Assembly: GCF_000981385.1 (NCBI RefSeq)
Contig: NZ_LATZ01000019.1
Location: 1 to 64,000, forward strand
DNA: 64,000 nucleotides
Source: Bacillus sp. SA1-12
GTDB lineage: Bacteria; Bacillota; Bacilli; Bacillales; Bacillaceae
Direction of reading: 5' to 3'
Shown: one piece after another, positions 8,321-17,576 of the stretch
Numbering within the stretch: position 1 is the stretch's first letter
Layout: each line of letters begins with the position of its first letter
Notes under the pieces: generated by a model
Told to the model about the DNA's origin: nothing
Database searches by the model: none
The model's input: the letters and a program-made list of their open reading frames with translations, nothing else
Program-made: the position numbers and the translations under genes

Positions 8321-9472
8321 TTACCTGCTGCTCAAAACCTGCTCTAATACTTCATCAGCATTTTTGGCTTCTTTCTTGCCAACTTCTGCATCAAGAACGG
8401 ATATCAGGCTTCTCATCTGATCCTCTGTTAACCCGGTATTAAAACCAATGTTAAAGTGAGCTTGCAGTTGAGAGTTGACACCCTCTATATTTGCCAAAGC
8501 TGAAATGGTTGCGAGTTCTCTGCTCTGATAATCCAAGATGTCTCGTCCGAAAATGTCTCCGAACAGGTGTCCTTTTAAAAACTGATCTATTATTGGCGCA
8601 AAGGTATATGTCGGTCCTGTAACAGGTGCTCCGACTAGGCTTGTCTGAATTTCCGTTCCAAGTTCGATACTACTTTTGTTGGTAGGCAGCGGGCTTGCTT
8701 CCTTACCTATCTCGTCCTTAATACCATTCGCTTGCCGTTCTTCAATAACTTCCATTAAAGTGTTGATACCATTTAGGCTTCGAGGGAATCCCGCATAAGC
8801 ATACATCTGAACGAGGACTTCCTTGATCTCATTGACAGTCAATCCTGCATCTAAACCTTCATTGAGTGCAGTTTTTAGTTGTGACAAATCGCCTTTGGCC
8901 GTAAATGCCGCAATGGTAACTATATTTTGTTGTTTAGCGTTTAGGGCTAGTACTTCATCTTTCTGTTTTTCATTTTCTATACCGTATTGTTCGTCAGTAA
9001 CCTTCTCCATCCATTCTGCATTTTTGCCATCTTCAACTCCTGTGAGAGCGATATGTGTCATAGCTTTAGTTGGTGAGGCTCCATGCCAATGTTTAATGCC
9101 AGGTTGAAACCAGACCACATCGCCTTCCTGAACCTCCTCAATCGGTCCGCCCCATTCTTGTACCCATCCAACACCTTCTGTGATGATTAATCTCTGCCCT
9201 GTCGGATGGCTGTGCCATGCAGTTCGGGCTCCTGGCTGGAACGTGACATAAGCACCAGAATAAGGTTGCGAATCGTTTTCAGAGAATAAAGGTTCAACGC
9301 GTACATTGCCCGTAAAATATTCTGCGGGTCCCTTATAGGAATCCTGCGAACCACTTCGAATAATGGTCATTGAATTTTCGTTTCCTTCAGCGGCAATTGT
9401 CTGCCCAACAAAACCACTTCCTAGAACGAACAGGGAAAGTGACAAAAACAGTACTGGAAGTATTTTTTTCAT
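8321..9472 (-). CDS. Secreted cupin plus carboxymuconolactone-decarboxylase-family protein
   Basis: 383 residues, AAAAGGAG before the ATG. Signal peptide MKKILPVLFLSLSLFVLGSGF cleaved near IAAEG. Residues 60-150 are a cupin with the metal-binding set of motif 1 (PGARTAWHSHP...) and motif 2 (PGIKHWHGA). Residues 180-260 and 290-380 are two carboxymuconolactone-decarboxylase/AhpD-like helical domains ('MYAYAGFPRSLNGI', 'LTEDQMRSLISVL'). Cupin-CMD fusions are known in Bacillota and Proteobacteria, some related to hydroxynitrile-lyase-like cupins. An export signal implies action outside the membrane. Substrate unknown. Confidence 0.85.
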   Translation of the reverse strand: MKKILPVLFLSLSLFVLGSGFVGQTIAAEGNENSMTIIRSGSQDSYKGPAEYFTGNVRVEPLFSENDSQPYSGAYVTFQPGARTAWHSHPTGQRLIITEGVGWVQEWGGPIEEVQEGDVVWFQPGIKHWHGASPTKAMTHIALTGVEDGKNAEWMEKVTDEQYGIENEKQKDEVLALNAKQQNIVTIAAFTAKGDLSQLKTALNEGLDAGLTVNEIKEVLVQMYAYAGFPRSLNGINTLMEVIEERQANGIKDEIGKEASPLPTNKSSIELGTEIQTSLVGAPVTGPTYTFAPIIDQFLKGHLFGDIFGRDILDYQSRELATISALANIEGVNSQLQAHFNIGFNTGLTEDQMRSLISVLDAEVGKKEAKNADEVLEQVLSSR

Positions 9473-10146
9473 TTTTATCTCCTTTTTAATATATTTCTCT
9501 CTCTTTGCAGGGCATCCGCCTAATCCAGAGTGCTGATTGCCTTAGAGTCGAATTAATCAAATTACTTTTAACGATTTTTTTTCCGTACTGTAGGTTGAGA
9601 ATTTGTTTTAACCCTCCTTTCATACAATCAACTTTATCAGTCTGATTTTTTAAAAAAATAACTATTAATTGATTAACGAACAACTGTTTATTATTATAGA
9701 GAGTTCATTACAATGCTTACAATGGTTAAATGAATGTAAATCGTTGATTACTCAACAAATCCAATTAATTTGTTGAGTATCTTCGGGAAATTCTACTCAC
9801 CAAACGATGCTAATAGTAGATAGAAACTCGATCATTAATCGTTTTATAAAGCTAACCAATTAAAAAAGCATTTTCGAATACAAAATAAGATTGAAATAAA
9901 AATAGGCTTATGTCATTTGTAAAGAAATAAGCCTAGAAAATCATTAGAATTCCGCAATATAAAAGAGGGAAATCCAAATGAATTTGGTTTCCCTCTTTTA
10001 AACGTTTACTCCCTCTGTTTTAAATTACTTACACTAAAAAGTTAGCGTTCTGCTTTTCGCTTTTTTTCATTCTTCTTTTCTATTAGAACGACTTAACCCA
10101 ACGAGTTTCAATATTTTTTGTAAGTCTCTGTAATAAAGTTCAATAA
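9473..10146. other. Gene-free stretch with inverted repeats
   Basis: Holds three clear palindromic structures: ACTCAACAAAT/ATTTGTTGAGT (9750-9760, 9768-9778), TAGGCTTAT/ATAAGCCTA (9903-9911, 9927-9935) and the terminator at 9961. No supported gene. A reverse frame at 9486-9683 lacks family features. Confidence 0.5.
9961..10001. terminator. Strong orphan terminator hairpin
   Basis: AAAAGAGGGAAA...TTTCCCTCTTTT with an inner CCAAAT/ATTTGG stem, and A and T tracts on opposite sides, so it can act in both directions. No intact gene ends next to it, suggesting a deleted neighbour. Confidence 0.6.
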
Positions 10147-10435
10147 TTATGTTGGTAATATTACAGTAAAACTGGTTCCCTCACCCTCATTGCTAGTGAC
10201 TTTTATGTTCCCTCCATGCGAGTCTACAATCTGTTTTGCAATGGATAAACCTAGTCCTGTTCCTCCAGTTTACCGGTTTCTTGCTTTATCAACACGATAA
10301 AAGCGATCAAAAATATGTGGAATATCTTCTTTTGGTATACCGATGCCATGATCTTCCACGTTAAAAAATACGTTTTCACCGTTATATCCGACATATACCT
10401 TAATAGATGATGGACTGTATTTCAGTGCATTATCT
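10147..10435 (-). pseudogene. Sensor histidine kinase C-terminal fragment
   Basis: The reverse strand reads DNALKYSPSSIKVYVGYNGE, then 'VEDHGIGIPKEDIPHIFDRFYRVDKARNR', a TAA, and '[20 protein letters not shown]', ending [12 protein letters not shown] at 10147. These are the N, G1, F and G2 boxes of a HATPase_c domain. A GAA-to-TAA change interrupts it just before TGGTGLGL. Sensor, membrane and phospho-acceptor regions are missing: the gene is cut off at about 10436. Confidence 0.85.
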
Positions 10436-10438
10436 TAG

Positions 10439-10900
10439 GAACAAGAACTTGAACTTATCGATATACTAAAACAAGGTGAAAATCTGGAAGGAATTATTGG
10501 TGGTCGATCTGGAAAGAAACTAAAACGAAAGCCTTCCAGTATCTATTGGAACGGCCTTAGGAAATTTGAAATATTTAAATATGAAAACCTTACTCTACAT
10601 AATTACGTGAAAAGCGTAATTGTGATGAAACGAAATAAGCAAGCCATAAAGTCTCTAGGTGACGAGGAGACAGATGATAGCGATGTTGGAAATGAATATA
10701 GCGGGACGTTCTGGCACTGTCTCTTACCTGAGGACGATTGGAAACAAAATCTTCAAATAAAGCTAACTCGACAAGAAGCAGAGTTTTTAAAGCAACGAAT
10801 TCTCTTATCTTCCAATACAGAAAACAGTCTTTTTGCTGGTAGTTTTTATTATCGGGCTCATACTGATCTTCATGGTACAGTTCACCATAAGCACCTATAG
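10439..10900 (+). pseudogene. DUF6361-family protein, 3' fragment
   Basis: A continuous forward frame opens right after a TAG at 10436 and ends at 10900. It reads QELELIDILKQGENLEG..., 'GGRSGKKLKRKPSSIYWNGL', 'FWHCLLPEDDW' and 'KLTRQEAEFLKQRILLSS'. The PSS-x-YW-x-GL motif and the LTRQEAE-x-LK-x-RI segment are characteristic of DUF6361 proteins. The N-terminal region (GWLDFS-type) and the rest of the C-terminus are missing, and no start codon with a ribosome site is visible. Its left edge coincides with the truncated kinase, marking a recombination joint. Confidence 0.6.
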
Positions 10901-11842
10901 CATATGTAATATCACTTATTGCTTTTTTTCTAACTTTTCAATAGCTTTCAACTACTAATCTCCCCCGTTTAATTACCGTAATATGTAAATCTATTATACT
11001 ACGTAATATTTCGGCGAATGGATTAAACTGCTATTAAGCATACGGAAACATGTTAAAACTGTACGGTAAGGCATGGCGTAATAATAACGGAATTATAGCC
11101 CCTCTAGTTACGGCAAAAATAACGATAAAATTTGCGTGGCAGTTATCGTACTGTATTAGGACTAACCCTCCGCTTTTTAAATTTTTTATAGCAAGGTTTA
11201 CCTTACTAGGCACCCAATGCTGACGATTACATGCCCCCCGATCCAAAACGATATATATTCCGTATAAAATAACGGGTATATTACACTTAACCTAACGTTC
11301 CATACACGCTTATATTAATGCGTTTAAGGTACTTGCTATACTGTTAGTGTTGTCCTTTTAAATACGTCAATAAAGTCCGTTATATCAACGTTTAAACCAC
11401 GAACAACTACACTAACGTTATGCAATATTTTATACAACGTAGTATTAGCGGTATATGTTCGTGTTGTTTACGTAATGTAAGTGTATATAACGGTGGTAGT
11501 TACGTAAGGGCTACGCTATACGCCGTACTGTATGTGTATACGGACACCCCCTAAGTTTAGCGCACCCTGTACACACTAGGCCTGCTTGGCTAATAAATAC
11601 GGTGTATATACACGTTACCCATACGCTAAACTACCAATATATGTTAACTAGTACACCGAATAAGTTTACTATATTAACGTACACATTAGCCGTATATTTT
11701 ATCGTTACTAGATACGGTTACATCCGCTGATACCTCTTAATTTAAGCAACTTGCACCGTTAAGCCTTGAAATGTGTTTTACACACATTAAACGTTATTTT
11801 AAAGCTAATATAAGTGCTTTACACTACTCTCCCGAAATCAAG
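10901..11842. other. Gene-free patch rich in TACG/CGTA words
   Basis: About 900 bases without a convincing gene on either strand. From about 10990 to 11760 the words TACG, CGTA and ACGTTA recur (TACGTA twice at 11468-11505), unlike the flanking DNA. A 70-codon reverse frame at 11034-11246 is the longest and shows no recognisable family. The two genes just downstream (11843-13147) share some of this composition, so the whole 11-13.2 kb block may be one imported, phage-like segment. Confidence 0.5.
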
Positions 11843-12160
11843 TTACTCAATAACCTTTTCTAAAATAATACGTTCTTTAAATCCGCCTCGAGCTTGAATT
11901 TTATTCGCCTTACAAGCCAAAACTTTATCCATATCTAAGTTAAATGCATGGGCTATTCCGTCAATTACTTCTAACATATCAGCTAACTCTTCTTCATTAG
12001 GCGTTGCTTTAAATTCCTCTAATTCTTCTACTAACTTTTGTAGTAACATCGGCTTAACTTCATCTTCCGTTGCAACGTAAGTATACGGCTCCTTATTAGC
12101 TTGTTTAATAATTTGCGGAATCTTATCCCGTATTAACTTGTTATACACTTTAACTGCCAT
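11843..12160 (-). CDS. MazG-like nucleotide pyrophosphohydrolase
   Basis: 105 residues: 'VYNKLIRDKIPQII', 'KLVEELEEFK', 'EELADMLEVIDGIAHAF'. The E-E-x-x-E and E-x-x-D pattern is the metal-binding core of all-alpha NTP pyrophosphohydrolases (COG4997 type, common in phages and small operons). Predicted to hydrolyse a (d)NTP to NMP and pyrophosphate in the cytosol. It follows the HNH gene by 12 bases, so the two are co-transcribed. Confidence 0.82.
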   Translation of the reverse strand: MAVKVYNKLIRDKIPQIIKQANKEPYTYVATEDEVKPMLLQKLVEELEEFKATPNEEELADMLEVIDGIAHAFNLDMDKVLACKANKIQARGGFKERIILEKVIE

Positions 12161-12172
12161 TATTATCGCCCC

Positions 12173-13147
12173 TTATCCTTTAAATGAAGTCCAAAATTGT
12201 CTAACGTGATCTTTTTCAACGGAAATCTGTAATTGATCGTAGTCCTTTGATTTATTTTCAAGCCGTTGTAGTAACGCTTTATTTCGTTCTTCTAGTCGTA
12301 AAATATCTTGTTCTAACGGTAAACGGTTAGACTTTTCCGAGTTTTCACCCCTATGGCAGTAAACTAAATTCCATAAATCATCGGAGAACATAAATGACCA
12401 CGGTATAACATGGTCAACAGACAAATCTTTATCAGCTATTTCTTTACCGCAATAAAAGCATTTACGTATTCCGTCATCAAACATTAAATCTAAATGTTTA
12501 TGAAACTTTTTTAATGATGCCCGCCTAATATTATCATCGTCTATTGCCCTTACTTTGCGTGAAATACGTGGGCTATAATTAAACCCTTCTAACATTTGTG
12601 TCCATCTATAATTAATAACGGTAAATAGGTAGTTGCTATTTTCCTTAAGCGTTAATGCATCGTTTTTATTAAAATAGATCTTTCCCTCTGTTTTGTCTAA
12701 GGTGTATATTTCGTATGTCTTTCGCTCAAGGTTTTTAAACCGCCAACAAACATCTTGCTTTAGTGTTTTTGCTATTCTTTTTATGGTAACTTCGTATTTA
12801 TCCGTTAATTTATATACGGTAAAGTCTATTTTTTCAAACCTAATTGGTTGTACAGTTCCTTTTTTATTAAAAAACTCTTTGATAAGTTCCTTTGTGAACG
12901 ATATTATTTCAGGTGGTTTTTTAAGATTTGGGCTTTGGATTAAGTCGAAGTAAATTGTTTGATTCCAATAATACTTTAAGCAAAGTTTCGCAATATCATT
13001 AAAATCAAAAACAACAGTATCTTCGTTGGTGCTGTCGCTAACATTTAAAGTTAACTCAACCAACGCCTTACTCCACACCATTTTATATGTATTATCATAG
13101 CTACAATTTGAAATTAGGTTATGCCATTGTTTAATATAATCAGCCAT
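12173..13147 (-). CDS. HNH endonuclease-domain protein
   Basis: 324 residues. The C-terminal third carries an HNH site with a zinc ribbon: 'CFYCGKEIADKDLSVDHVIPWSFMFSDDLWNLVYC' contains the CxxC, the D-H-x-x-P catalytic centre and the N-L Asn. The N-terminal 200 residues are of no recognised family. A coiled-coil stretch (residues 283-305) ends the protein. The likely partner is the MazG-like gene 12 bases downstream. Could be a phage enzyme or a defence nuclease; the sequence does not decide. Confidence 0.82.
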   Translation of the reverse strand: MADYIKQWHNLISNCSYDNTYKMVWSKALVELTLNVSDSTNEDTVVFDFNDIAKLCLKYYWNQTIYFDLIQSPNLKKPPEIISFTKELIKEFFNKKGTVQPIRFEKIDFTVYKLTDKYEVTIKRIAKTLKQDVCWRFKNLERKTYEIYTLDKTEGKIYFNKNDALTLKENSNYLFTVINYRWTQMLEGFNYSPRISRKVRAIDDDNIRRASLKKFHKHLDLMFDDGIRKCFYCGKEIADKDLSVDHVIPWSFMFSDDLWNLVYCHRGENSEKSNRLPLEQDILRLEERNKALLQRLENKSKDYDQLQISVEKDHVRQFWTSFKG

Positions 13148-13214
13148 ATTATCACCGCCATTAGTACGTTATTTTAAATTATATCAGCATTCCATATATA
13201 GGTGATGACATAAA

Positions 13215-13590
13215 ACCCGTGGGACTTGATCCCGTCAACTAAACAGTTCGTACCCTACTTGTAGAACATGATTGAAGCTGGTTGAGACTTAGATTTCGTA
13301 TAACAAGCGAAGCTATGACACTATAGGAAGGATTTAGGGGTTACCGGCAATATTATTTAGAGGAGGAGATTTATTAATGAATCCAGTCGTTGGTCTGGAT
13401 GGTAGCGAAAGGTGAGAGTCAAGTTCAAGCATTCTTGGAATGAAAGAAGCCCTACAAGAAAAGTTTCAAAGTAAAACATGATCTTGACAGATTAGCTAAT
13501 TTATTAGATTTTATTAGAGAATTAGATGGTGTTGCAGGGGTACGTTCTCCTATTATATTAATATCAACTGGGCACTATCACGCACAAGAA
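13215..13590 (+). mobile_element. IS110-family element, left end and truncated recombinase
   Basis: An ATG at 13377 after GAGGAGGAG begins MNPVVGLDGSER, then the frame breaks. In the next frame 'GESQVQAFLE' and 'KVKHDLDRLANLLDFIREL' and 'GVRSPIILISTGHYHA' follow: the first 70 residues of an IS110-type DEDD recombinase. The sequence is cut at about 13590. The 160 bases before the ATG (from about 13215) look like the element's non-coding left end, where IS110 elements encode their bridge RNA. The right end is absent, so it cannot move by itself. Confidence 0.7.
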
Positions 13591-13609
13591 CCGTCCCCTT
13601 GCTTCCACC

Positions 13610-15784
13610 CTATACCTGAACGGTCAATATTTCTTGTTTTTCCTTCAATTCTTCATTTATGTTTTCTACACATTTTTCAAACTGCGGCTGTTCTTCTGTT
13701 AATAGTTTTAGTATATGTTTTCCAATGGTTTCTTCAGTATGTTTTAAATTGATGCACTGGCCATTTTCAAAAGTAGTCTCTCGTTTTCCATTCATGATTG
13801 TTTTTTTCGATTTTGCTAGCCATGGATACATCGTTCTGACAACAGAGTTAATCGAGAGAAAATAGCTTGCCGTATTGCCCCCTAGTAAATTGATTTGTTC
13901 CGAAATTTCTGGACTGTTGAGCCAAGTAAGAAATTCAATGGATACTTCCACTTTTTTCGTTGATTTCGTTATCCCTAAAATCCCTCCTCCAAGCAGAGGC
14001 GTGTTCCCTGGAACATCGGCAATTCCAATTGAATCTTTAATATTACTTTGCGAGACAACAGATAAATGGTTCATAAATCCAATCACCATTGCCGATTTCC
14101 CATCAATAAAGGCTTGTATTTCCTCTCCCCACCAATTTGAATCAATGACCAGAGAATTCCTATAATTATCGTAAAGTAACTTCATGGCATAGATCGCTAC
14201 TTCTGGGTCCAATTGAATATCTGAGGCAGTGAGAATATCACCTTTTAAGGAATAATACCTGAGCAAATATTCAGCTGCAATGGTCTCAATGTTTCCTGAA
14301 ATCATCGACGCACCAGCTAATTCTTTTACTTGATCAAATTCGCTCTCATTGAAAAACGTGATTATTTCGTTATATTTTTCAAATGTCGTAGGAATTTTAA
14401 GTTCTGATTTAGTTTTTTCAAAGTATTTTCGCTTTACGATGTCATTATCAAAAATATCTTTCCTATAAAATAACATCTGAATACTGATATCAAATGGAAC
14501 AGCATATGCTTTATCATTTATATTGACGTAAGCATCTTTGAGAAAGCATGGCAATGCTTCAGTAAATGCATCTAATTCTACTTCTAATCCTTGCAGTGGT
14601 CGGTAAATTTTCTGCCCATACCAAGAATAACCAGCAATGTCCAGCCTAATAATATCATAGTTTTTCCACTTTTCTTCGTCCTCAATGATTTGAAAAACCT
14701 CATTATAGGATTTTATATCAAGATGTACGATGCAATTTGAATTCTTTTCAAAATGCGTAATGACTTTTTTTAGCGCATGCGTTGCTGGTGAATCAATGGT
14801 GAGAATCGTAATCTCTGAATGAAAACTTTTATATCGGTCTGGTTTGATTAGAAATCCATAATTTGGATAAACATTGGAATGACTTTTATCCTTTAAATGA
14901 ATCGTTTGAATGATATTCTTCACGACTCGTTCACCCAAATATCCGAAGTCCTGAAAATAGTACATCATTTCATTGCTGTACATGTTTTTTAATGGTCCGA
15001 GTGTTATAATTTTTGGTAAGTTTTGATTTGAACCATAATGAAATGCTTTAACCAATAATTGTGCTTTCGAGACATTTGTTGCAATGATACAGTCGAAGGA
15101 AGATTCTAAGACAAATTGAAACGCATTTTCGTATTCATGGGATAATGCGGATTGATATACAGTAACATCCCGATTATCTAAATGTTCTAACAACGAAGTT
15201 GTAAAATCATGCTCATTTGAAAAGTTGTCTTCCCCAGTAAACAAGGCAATTTTCCCGGTGATATGTTGATCGATAAATGTTGCAATATCAATCCCAGCCT
15301 GATTAAAATCAAACGTGATAAATTCCTGTGCGTTGGCTATATTTCTATTAATAAAAATGATGTCACTTTTACTAATCGGAATATGATCATAATATTCGTT
15401 AGCATCATCTAATGCAGAGACAGTGATAATGCCTGCTGGACGCTCTTTAATAATTTCTTTAATAATTTGTTTTTCCTTTATTGGATTGTCATAAGTACAG
15501 TACAGCCTAATCTGATAATCTCTGGAACTTACCTCTTTCAAAGCATTTTCGTAAAAAATAGAGTATTCCTCTAATCCAAGACTAGGTAAAATCATAAGGA
15601 TGGTTTGGCTTTTACCGGAACGAAGCAGCTTTGCATTATTATTAAGATTGTATCCTAATTTTTCAGCCGCTTTAAACACAAGTTCCATTTTTTTTGAACT
15701 GACATTTCCTTTGCCGTTTAAAACATTGGATACCGTACCATGAGATACCCCTGCTTCTTTTGCTATATCCAATATGGTCACCAT
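13610..15784 (-). CDS. LacI-type regulator fused to a solute-binding domain
   Basis: 724 residues from ATG 15784 (GAGGTGG just upstream; GTG 15796 is a weaker alternative). Residues 2-50 are a LacI helix-turn-helix (TILDIAKEAGVSHGTVSNVL). Residues 60-325 are a periplasmic-binding-protein-like effector domain of LacI type ('ILMILPSLGLEEYSIFYENAL', 'GIITVSALDD'). Residues 330-690 are a second domain resembling an ABC extracellular solute-binding protein ('YAVPFDISIQMLFYRKDIF', 'GKSAMVIGFM', 'GGGILGITKSTKKVEVSIEFL'). No signal peptide, so both domains are cytoplasmic. Normal LacI regulators are about 340 residues. Last gene of the ABC/GDPD operon, which it probably controls. Confidence 0.85.
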   Translation of the reverse strand: MVTILDIAKEAGVSHGTVSNVLNGKGNVSSKKMELVFKAAEKLGYNLNNNAKLLRSGKSQTILMILPSLGLEEYSIFYENALKEVSSRDYQIRLYCTYDNPIKEKQIIKEIIKERPAGIITVSALDDANEYYDHIPISKSDIIFINRNIANAQEFITFDFNQAGIDIATFIDQHITGKIALFTGEDNFSNEHDFTTSLLEHLDNRDVTVYQSALSHEYENAFQFVLESSFDCIIATNVSKAQLLVKAFHYGSNQNLPKIITLGPLKNMYSNEMMYYFQDFGYLGERVVKNIIQTIHLKDKSHSNVYPNYGFLIKPDRYKSFHSEITILTIDSPATHALKKVITHFEKNSNCIVHLDIKSYNEVFQIIEDEEKWKNYDIIRLDIAGYSWYGQKIYRPLQGLEVELDAFTEALPCFLKDAYVNINDKAYAVPFDISIQMLFYRKDIFDNDIVKRKYFEKTKSELKIPTTFEKYNEIITFFNESEFDQVKELAGASMISGNIETIAAEYLLRYYSLKGDILTASDIQLDPEVAIYAMKLLYDNYRNSLVIDSNWWGEEIQAFIDGKSAMVIGFMNHLSVVSQSNIKDSIGIADVPGNTPLLGGGILGITKSTKKVEVSIEFLTWLNSPEISEQINLLGGNTASYFLSINSVVRTMYPWLAKSKKTIMNGKRETTFENGQCINLKHTEETIGKHILKLLTEEQPQFEKCVENINEELKEKQEILTVQV

Positions 15785-15843
15785 GATTTCCACCACCTCT
15801 TCAATTCTAGAAATCTTTTATATCTATCTCATGATTTCAAATT

Positions 15844-16623
15844 TTAAAATCTTTTAACAATCGCTAAAAGATCCTCGTATGCTGCCTTATTGGAAATTAC
15901 CCAATCTCCACCTTCCAAATAATTCACATCACTTCCATCAAATTTGGAGACACATAGCCCTAATTCTTTTGCGAAAATCAGCTGAGCTGCTTTATCCCAA
16001 GGACCTGCTATCGATGATGCAAATGCTGCAAACTTGCCAGTTATCACATGAATGCTGTCAATACCGCCACAGCCAAAATATCGGATATCAAAGGCCTCCA
16101 TAGCCAGTCTTTCCAAACATAGTTTGCCGCACCAGTTTCGTACATCTACAGAGACAAGCCCTTCATGTAAAGAAATAGCTGGTGGAGCAGGTAATTTTCT
16201 ATTGTTTAAAAAAACTCCTTCATTTTCTATCGCGTAATAAACATTATCATTCATCACATCAAAAATATAGCCTAATTTTCCAATATCATTTTCGTAATAA
16301 GAAATAAGGATACAAAAATGATCCTGTTGTTTTACGAAATTTGCCGTCCCGTCAATTGGATCGATTATCCATACATGTTCCCTATTCCTATCTCTGAATA
16401 GTTCCGTAGATTCCTCACCTAAAATTTGATGAGTGGGATGGTATTCCGTGATTTTCCGGGTAAAGAAATCTTGAACGTTTTTATCGATATTTGTGACTAG
16501 ATCCTTGCGATTCGTTTTTGTCTCAATCATTAAATGTTCGGCAAACGAGTTACGTATCATATGTGCTGCTTCCTCAAGCCACATTAAAACATGAAAATGG
16601 ATATCTTGGATAGATTTATTCAT
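15844..16623 (-). CDS. Inositol monophosphatase-family phosphatase
   Basis: 259 residues. Metal and phosphate motifs are complete: 'GEESTE' (about residue 68), 'WIIDPIDGTANFV' (about 92) and 'GPWDKAAQLIFAKELG' (about 211). The family (SuhB/CysQ/FBPase-like) removes phosphate from inositol monophosphates and related small phosphates using Mg2+. It lies 27 bases downstream of the phosphodiesterase gene in one operon. A phosphomonoester released by that enzyme would be its natural substrate (inference). Confidence 0.88.
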   Translation of the reverse strand: MNKSIQDIHFHVLMWLEEAAHMIRNSFAEHLMIETKTNRKDLVTNIDKNVQDFFTRKITEYHPTHQILGEESTELFRDRNREHVWIIDPIDGTANFVKQQDHFCILISYYENDIGKLGYIFDVMNDNVYYAIENEGVFLNNRKLPAPPAISLHEGLVSVDVRNWCGKLCLERLAMEAFDIRYFGCGGIDSIHVITGKFAAFASSIAGPWDKAAQLIFAKELGLCVSKFDGSDVNYLEGGDWVISNKAAYEDLLAIVKRF

Positions 16624-16650
16624 TCTGATCCTCTTTTCATTTTTTTAAAA

Positions 16651-17517
16651 TCAGTCATTCTTCTTACTAATGTCTTGTCTATAATTATCTAATAGACTTG
16701 GCCAATCGGTTTGAATGATGTCACACCCTTTTTCAACAAGTTTTCCCCAACCGTAAGCAGATCCTTTAATGATTGATTGGTCATCATCATACTTTGCATA
16801 CAATACTTCCTTATCGTCCAGTACGATGGCATTTAGCCAAATGAATAATTCCTTTTCTTTAATACCACGGATGATATTATCTTGAAAGAATACACTATCC
16901 TTATCTTTTGCAATTAATTCCATGCCTGTCAAATTAATATCCTGATAGCTTAGAACTTCATCTATTTCATCTAATTTTTTAATAATTGGCATGTAAGGAT
17001 ACTTTATAGGGTGCTGTTCCAAAATAGATAGGCAACTTTGATTGACTGGGGATTTTAAAATAATTTGATCTGCCATGTCAAACTGATCTAGGAAAGGAAG
17101 CAATGTATTCCAATCATCCCAAGAACGGTCTAAATTGAGGAGCATGCCGGTGCCTTTTAAGGTGGTTAGGGCATTATCCAATTTTTCCACTTTATAATTG
17201 ACAACATGTCCGCCAATATTACGATAGTTTAAAGACTCAATGAACACTGAATCCATTTCCCTGATATTTTTTTCCTGTCCCAGAAGTCTACGCTCATTTC
17301 CATCATGAAATATATAAAATTTTCCATCACTTGAGCGAACTACATCTATTTCTAAAATATCAGCACCGGATTGCATCGCTGCATAAAAAGCAGGGAGCGT
17401 ATTTTCAATGATATTTCCCATGCTACTTCCACGATGGACAGCAATTAAAAAAGGCTCCGTTCCTAATTTCTCATTTAATAGTTTTGTTGTATCATGGTAG
17501 TTTTTGTTCCCACTCAT
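16651..17517 (-). CDS. Glycerophosphodiester phosphodiesterase
   Basis: 288 residues from ATG 17517, which follows TGGAGGTACATT; the longer GTG start at 17544 lacks a ribosome site. GDPD catalytic residues are visible: 'AVHRGSSMGNIIENTLPAF' (His, Arg, Glu-Asn-Thr), 'ADILEIDVVRSSDG' (Glu, Asp) and 'FHDGNERRLL' (His). There is no signal peptide, so it works on imported glycerophosphodiesters, splitting them into glycerol-3-phosphate and an alcohol or similar products. It lies 60 bases after the permease gene. Confidence 0.9.
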   Translation of the reverse strand: MSGNKNYHDTTKLLNEKLGTEPFLIAVHRGSSMGNIIENTLPAFYAAMQSGADILEIDVVRSSDGKFYIFHDGNERRLLGQEKNIREMDSVFIESLNYRNIGGHVVNYKVEKLDNALTTLKGTGMLLNLDRSWDDWNTLLPFLDQFDMADQIILKSPVNQSCLSILEQHPIKYPYMPIIKKLDEIDEVLSYQDINLTGMELIAKDKDSVFFQDNIIRGIKEKELFIWLNAIVLDDKEVLYAKYDDDQSIIKGSAYGWGKLVEKGCDIIQTDWPSLLDNYRQDISKKND

Positions 17518-17576
17518 AATGTACCTCCATTTTTTAGTTTCCACAATTTAAATTTCATTTCATCAAACTTTTCTTG

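Noticed and set aside
11034..11246. 70-codon reverse ORF in the odd-composition patch
   Set aside because: No ribosome site and no recognisable family; rest of the patch is closed in all frames, so coding is doubtful.
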